A stretch of DNA of 64,000 nt from Exiguobacterium qingdaonense (GTDB taxonomy: Bacteria; Bacillota; Bacilli; Exiguobacteriales; Exiguobacteriaceae): positions 225,830-289,829 of the forward strand of contig NZ_JACSKY010000002.1 in assembly GCF_018617855.1 (NCBI RefSeq). Reading direction: 5' to 3'. Shown one piece after another: positions 62,061-64,000 of the stretch. The notes beneath the pieces are model-generated. The model was given only the letters and a program-made list of their open reading frames with translations, was not told where the DNA came from and made no database searches. Position 1 is the stretch's first letter. Each line of letters opens with the position of its first letter. Position numbers and translations under genes: made by a program.

Positions 62061-62994
62061 CGGGTCGTTCGAGAAATATGTTGAACGATACCGCCCCCGC
62101 ATCATCGAGATGAATCAACCGTTCTCTGGAAAAGTCGGACGCTTGTTGTCGAGCGTTGACCCGTTTCGAGGGGCAGAGCTCGCTACCCTCTTACAAATCG
62201 ATGCGCTCTTTCCGAAACGGTTTGACACCTGCTCGAGCGGTGAACAACAGATCGTCCGGGTCGCCCATGCGTTAGTGGACCGACCAGATTCGATCGTTCT
62301 GATCGAACCGTTTCGACATCTCGATCAGTTTCGTAGAGAACACTTACAGATGTTGCTCCGGAGGATTTCCGGACTCGGTGTTCGAATCGGCTATACTGAA
62401 AGGGCGCACGAGCAGTCGGGCGACGTGACGTTCACATTCACCGAATCACATTTAAAACCGACCATCGAGGCGAAAGACATATCGTACCGTCACCCGTTTC
62501 AAGCAGTCTATGCGATTGAGGATGTGACCATTCAGATGAACGAGCCAGGACTCACGGTATGTGTCGGGACGAACGGGAGTGGGAAGTCGACCTTGCTCGA
62601 GTTGTTGGCTAAAAGCAGACGCCCGCTCAAAGGGCGGGTGAAGCGAGGCGAACGAGCCGTCTATCTCCCTGCCGAACCGGAATACGGACCTTTCCCGAAA
62701 GAAGAAAGGCGACGGGTCGCGCAACTGCAAGCCGTGCTTCGTGATCCATCGAGCGTCCTTTTGCTCGACGAACCGACTGTAGACTTAACGAGCAGGGAAC
62801 GTAAGGCGTTCGTTGAAACGGTGCGACAGAAAGCCGAGACGGCAAGGGTGGTTTGTGCGACGCATGATATGGAGTTGATTGAGCGAGCGACGGACGTTCT
62901 TTATCTTGCGAGCGGTCGGGTCGTCTTCGAAGGGGAACGCTCACTCTTTCAAGAACGGAGTACGTTATGGTCACATACGTCCTCGCTATCTTGA
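62038..62994 (+). CDS. ECF transporter ATPase with two complementary half-NBDs (EcfA1-A2-like)
   Basis: A 318-residue ABC ATPase far shorter than a normal fused pair (500 or more). The first half has a Q-loop-like MNQPF (Gln27), helical subdomain, signature CSSGEQQ (65-71) and Walker B SIVLIEPF (85-92) but no Walker A. The second half has Walker A GTNGSGKST (177-185), Walker B VLLLDEPT (240-247) and switch His276 but no helical subdomain or LSGGQ; KEERRRV stands there. Together they hold one complete motif set. ATG at 62038 follows AAAGGAGGT by 7 bases. It overlaps the EcfS gene. Confidence 0.8.
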   Translation: MQWLSTVDGSFEKYVERYRPRIIEMNQPFSGKVGRLLSSVDPFRGAELATLLQIDALFPKRFDTCSSGEQQIVRVAHALVDRPDSIVLIEPFRHLDQFRREHLQMLLRRISGLGVRIGYTERAHEQSGDVTFTFTESHLKPTIEAKDISYRHPFQAVYAIEDVTIQMNEPGLTVCVGTNGSGKSTLLELLAKSRRPLKGRVKRGERAVYLPAEPEYGPFPKEERRRVAQLQAVLRDPSSVLLLDEPTVDLTSRERKAFVETVRQKAETARVVCATHDMELIERATDVLYLASGRVVFEGERSLFQERSTLWSHTSSLS

Positions 62995-63512
62995 TTGCCA
63001 TCCCCGTCCTGTATCGATTTGAGAAGTCCACCTTACCGGTTCAACCGTTCGTTCAACTTTTGGCGCTTGCGGTGATCGGTCGTTGGCTCTTCATGACGAT
63101 TCCAAACGTTCAACCGACGACCGCCATCCTGATGTTGACTGCCCTTTTCATCAGTTTGAACGGAGCAGCCACCCTCGCCCTTTTCGTACCAATCTTGTCC
63201 GGTCTGTTGCTCGGAATCGGACCGTTCGTCATCTATCAATTTTTAGGATGGCTCCTTGTCGTATCGCTCGTCCGCTTGTTGCGACCACTCTTATTGAAGT
63301 CGACTGTCCTCTTCCTCGGCTTCGGATTTTTCTCTGGCTTTTTATACGGATGGACGACGAACGTGGCGTTTCTCGAGGTGATTGGTGTCGATTTTTTGAA
63401 GCTCCTTCTGCTCAGCTTTCCATTTGATTTGGCCCATGGGATCTCAAACGTCCTCTTTCTCTTATTGATCCGACCATTATTTAAACGCATATTCCTTCAC
63501 CAACTCGGGTAA
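62967..63512 (+). CDS. ECF transporter substrate-binding (S) component
   Basis: A 181-residue polytopic membrane protein with about five or six helices (YVLAILIAIPVLYRF, LLALAVIGRWLFMTIP, ILMLTALFISLNGAATLALFVPILSGLLLGIGPF, VLFLGFGFFSGFLYGW, FDLAHGISNVLFLLLI). The GRWLFMTIPNVQPTTAI segment and the LGIGPFVIYQ turn match EcfS proteins next to DUF4430 genes; the vitamin is likely cobalamin-like but unproven. ATG at 62967 lies within the ATPase gene. It ends the cassette. Confidence 0.75.
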   Translation: MVTYVLAILIAIPVLYRFEKSTLPVQPFVQLLALAVIGRWLFMTIPNVQPTTAILMLTALFISLNGAATLALFVPILSGLLLGIGPFVIYQFLGWLLVVSLVRLLRPLLLKSTVLFLGFGFFSGFLYGWTTNVAFLEVIGVDFLKLLLLSFPFDLAHGISNVLFLLLIRPLFKRIFLHQLG

Positions 63513-63553
63513 ATATACAATATTCCTATTATATTGAGTGAGGTGAACGACGG

Positions 63554-63883
63554 ATGGATGCATATTTTAATGTGACGGAAGTCGGCATGTTTCTACTCGT
63601 AGGGCTATTGTTTATCCTGTTAAACCTTGTTCTTTTAGTGAAGCGCTATACGAGAGCCCGTTTTGCGATGCTAAGTATCCTTGCGGCGAGTGTTTGGCCG
63701 GCGCTCATGATTGTTCTTTCAGTAGAGCAATTGAGTGTATTGGACCAATTGACGTCTGGCGAGTTCACGTTGGATGCCGTGCTTGCGTTTGGCGTCGTCC
63801 TCTCGACAGTACTCATGACGATGATTCCAGCAGGTGTCTTTCTTCATCGGCTCGTGACGGTATCTCGATTGCATTCAGAATAA
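63554..63883 (+). CDS. small membrane protein of unknown function
   Basis: A 109-residue protein with three hydrophobic helices (GMFLLVGLLFILLNLVLLV, AMLSILAASVWPALMIVLSV, VLAFGVVLSTVLMTMIPAGVFL) and basic loops (KRYTRAR). ATG at 63554 follows GAGGTGA by 7 bases. No family recognised. It stands alone after the ECF cassette, which ends 41 bases earlier. Confidence 0.65.
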   Translation: MDAYFNVTEVGMFLLVGLLFILLNLVLLVKRYTRARFAMLSILAASVWPALMIVLSVEQLSVLDQLTSGEFTLDAVLAFGVVLSTVLMTMIPAGVFLHRLVTVSRLHSE

Positions 63884-63889
63884 TAAAAG

Positions 63890-63911
63890 GAGCGACCCGT
63901 CTAGGTCGCTC
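63890..63911. terminator. hairpin after the last gene
   Basis: GAGCGACC pairs with GGTCGCTC around CGTCTA. The A-run before it gives a T-run only for minus-strand transcripts. Confidence 0.6.
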
Positions 63912-63939
63912 TCAGGCTGTTGACTAACATGAATCATAT

Positions 63940-64000
63940 CGCTCGCCTTTCCGGCGCCCACGCTTTCCGCAGGCAATCCCGGAGCCGCATCGCGACCTAG
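63940..64000. repeat. possible start of a GC-rich dispersed repeat
   Basis: The last 60 bases (with GCCTTTCCGG, CGCTTTCCGCAGGC and GCGACCTAG) are richer in G+C than the flanks and resemble intergenic palindromic repeats of Bacillales. The end GCGACCTAG is the inverse of CTAGGTCGC at 63901. Cut off by the window end, so unproven. Confidence 0.3.

Noticed and set aside
1..64000. CRISPR arrays, insertion sequences, prophage, tRNA or rRNA genes
   Set aside because: No regularly spaced repeats, transposase or phage genes, or tRNA/rRNA signatures were seen in reading the window.

Overview
The window reads as a chromosomal segment of a low-GC Gram-positive bacterium of the order Bacillales, most probably Exiguobacterium. 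Evidence: the protein sequences and the gene order follow the yqg-yqh-yqi-yqj region of the Bacillus subtilis chromosome (yqgQ-glcK, yqgW/X/Y/mgsR, comG, gcvT-gcvPA-gcvPB, yqhL-mntR, yqhP/Q, aroQ-pepP-efp-accBC, nusB-folD-xseAB-ispA-dxs, argR-recN-spo0A, the bkd operon, brxB, artPQR, yqjA, yqjE, rnz). The bacilli-specific sporulation gene spoIVB is missing between recN and spo0A, although spo0A and spo0M are kept, which fits an asporogenous lineage. I see no rRNA, tRNA, CRISPR array, insertion sequence or prophage.

Layout: 1-5.0 kb holds the tail of a DUF92 membrane protein, ldh behind Rex- and CcpA-like operators, a rhomboid protease, an M42 aminopeptidase, yqgQ and glucokinase. 5.1-9.1 kb holds a lipoteichoic acid synthase, a short minus-strand DUF2759 gene, yqgX, a DUF2626 gene and mgsR. 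9.1-13.4 kb is a tightly overlapped seven-gene comG operon (DNA-uptake pseudopilus) with aroK and a DUF948 gene at its end. 13.5-20.5 kb holds the glycine cleavage genes, a rhodanese, mntR, hpt and the minus-strand yqhP/yqhQ pair. 20.7-34.4 kb is a housekeeping block: aroQ, Xaa-Pro peptidase, efp, accBC behind a FapR-like box, nusB, folD, xseAB, ispA, dxs, an rRNA methyltransferase gene, argR, recN and spo0A. 34.4-35.0 kb has no convincing gene but carries a promoter, many hairpins and a strong terminator: a candidate structured RNA of about 520 nt. 35.0-45.0 kb holds a DUF2627 gene and the complete branched-chain keto-acid pathway (bkdR, ptb, bcd, buk, lpdV, bkdAA, bkdAB, bkdB), which supplies primers for branched fatty acids. 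45-52.4 kb holds small membrane proteins, spo0M behind an ECF-sigma-type promoter, a methyltransferase, brxB, an arginine-type ABC transporter and two hydrolases. 52.6-59.2 kb is more mixed: an A+T-rich membrane acyltransferase-like gene, a dienoyl-CoA-reductase-like SDR with its own operator, an envelope protein, a glucosaminidase, yqjA, yqjE and two very short minus-strand genes. 59.2-64 kb holds rnz, an unknown membrane protein and a DUF4430 lipoprotein-EcfT-EcfA-EcfS cassette predicted to import a vitamin.

Most notable: (1) the 34.5-35.0 kb structured RNA candidate; (2) the 318-residue ECF ATPase made of two incomplete nucleotide-binding halves whose missing motifs complement each other; (3) a 16-bp exact copy of the accBC FapR-like box inside buk; (4) two unannotated-size small genes (36 and 57 codons) on the minus strand; (5) phased direct repeats upstream of mgsR. 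All motif and family calls come from reading the sequence and from memory of the families; no search was run.
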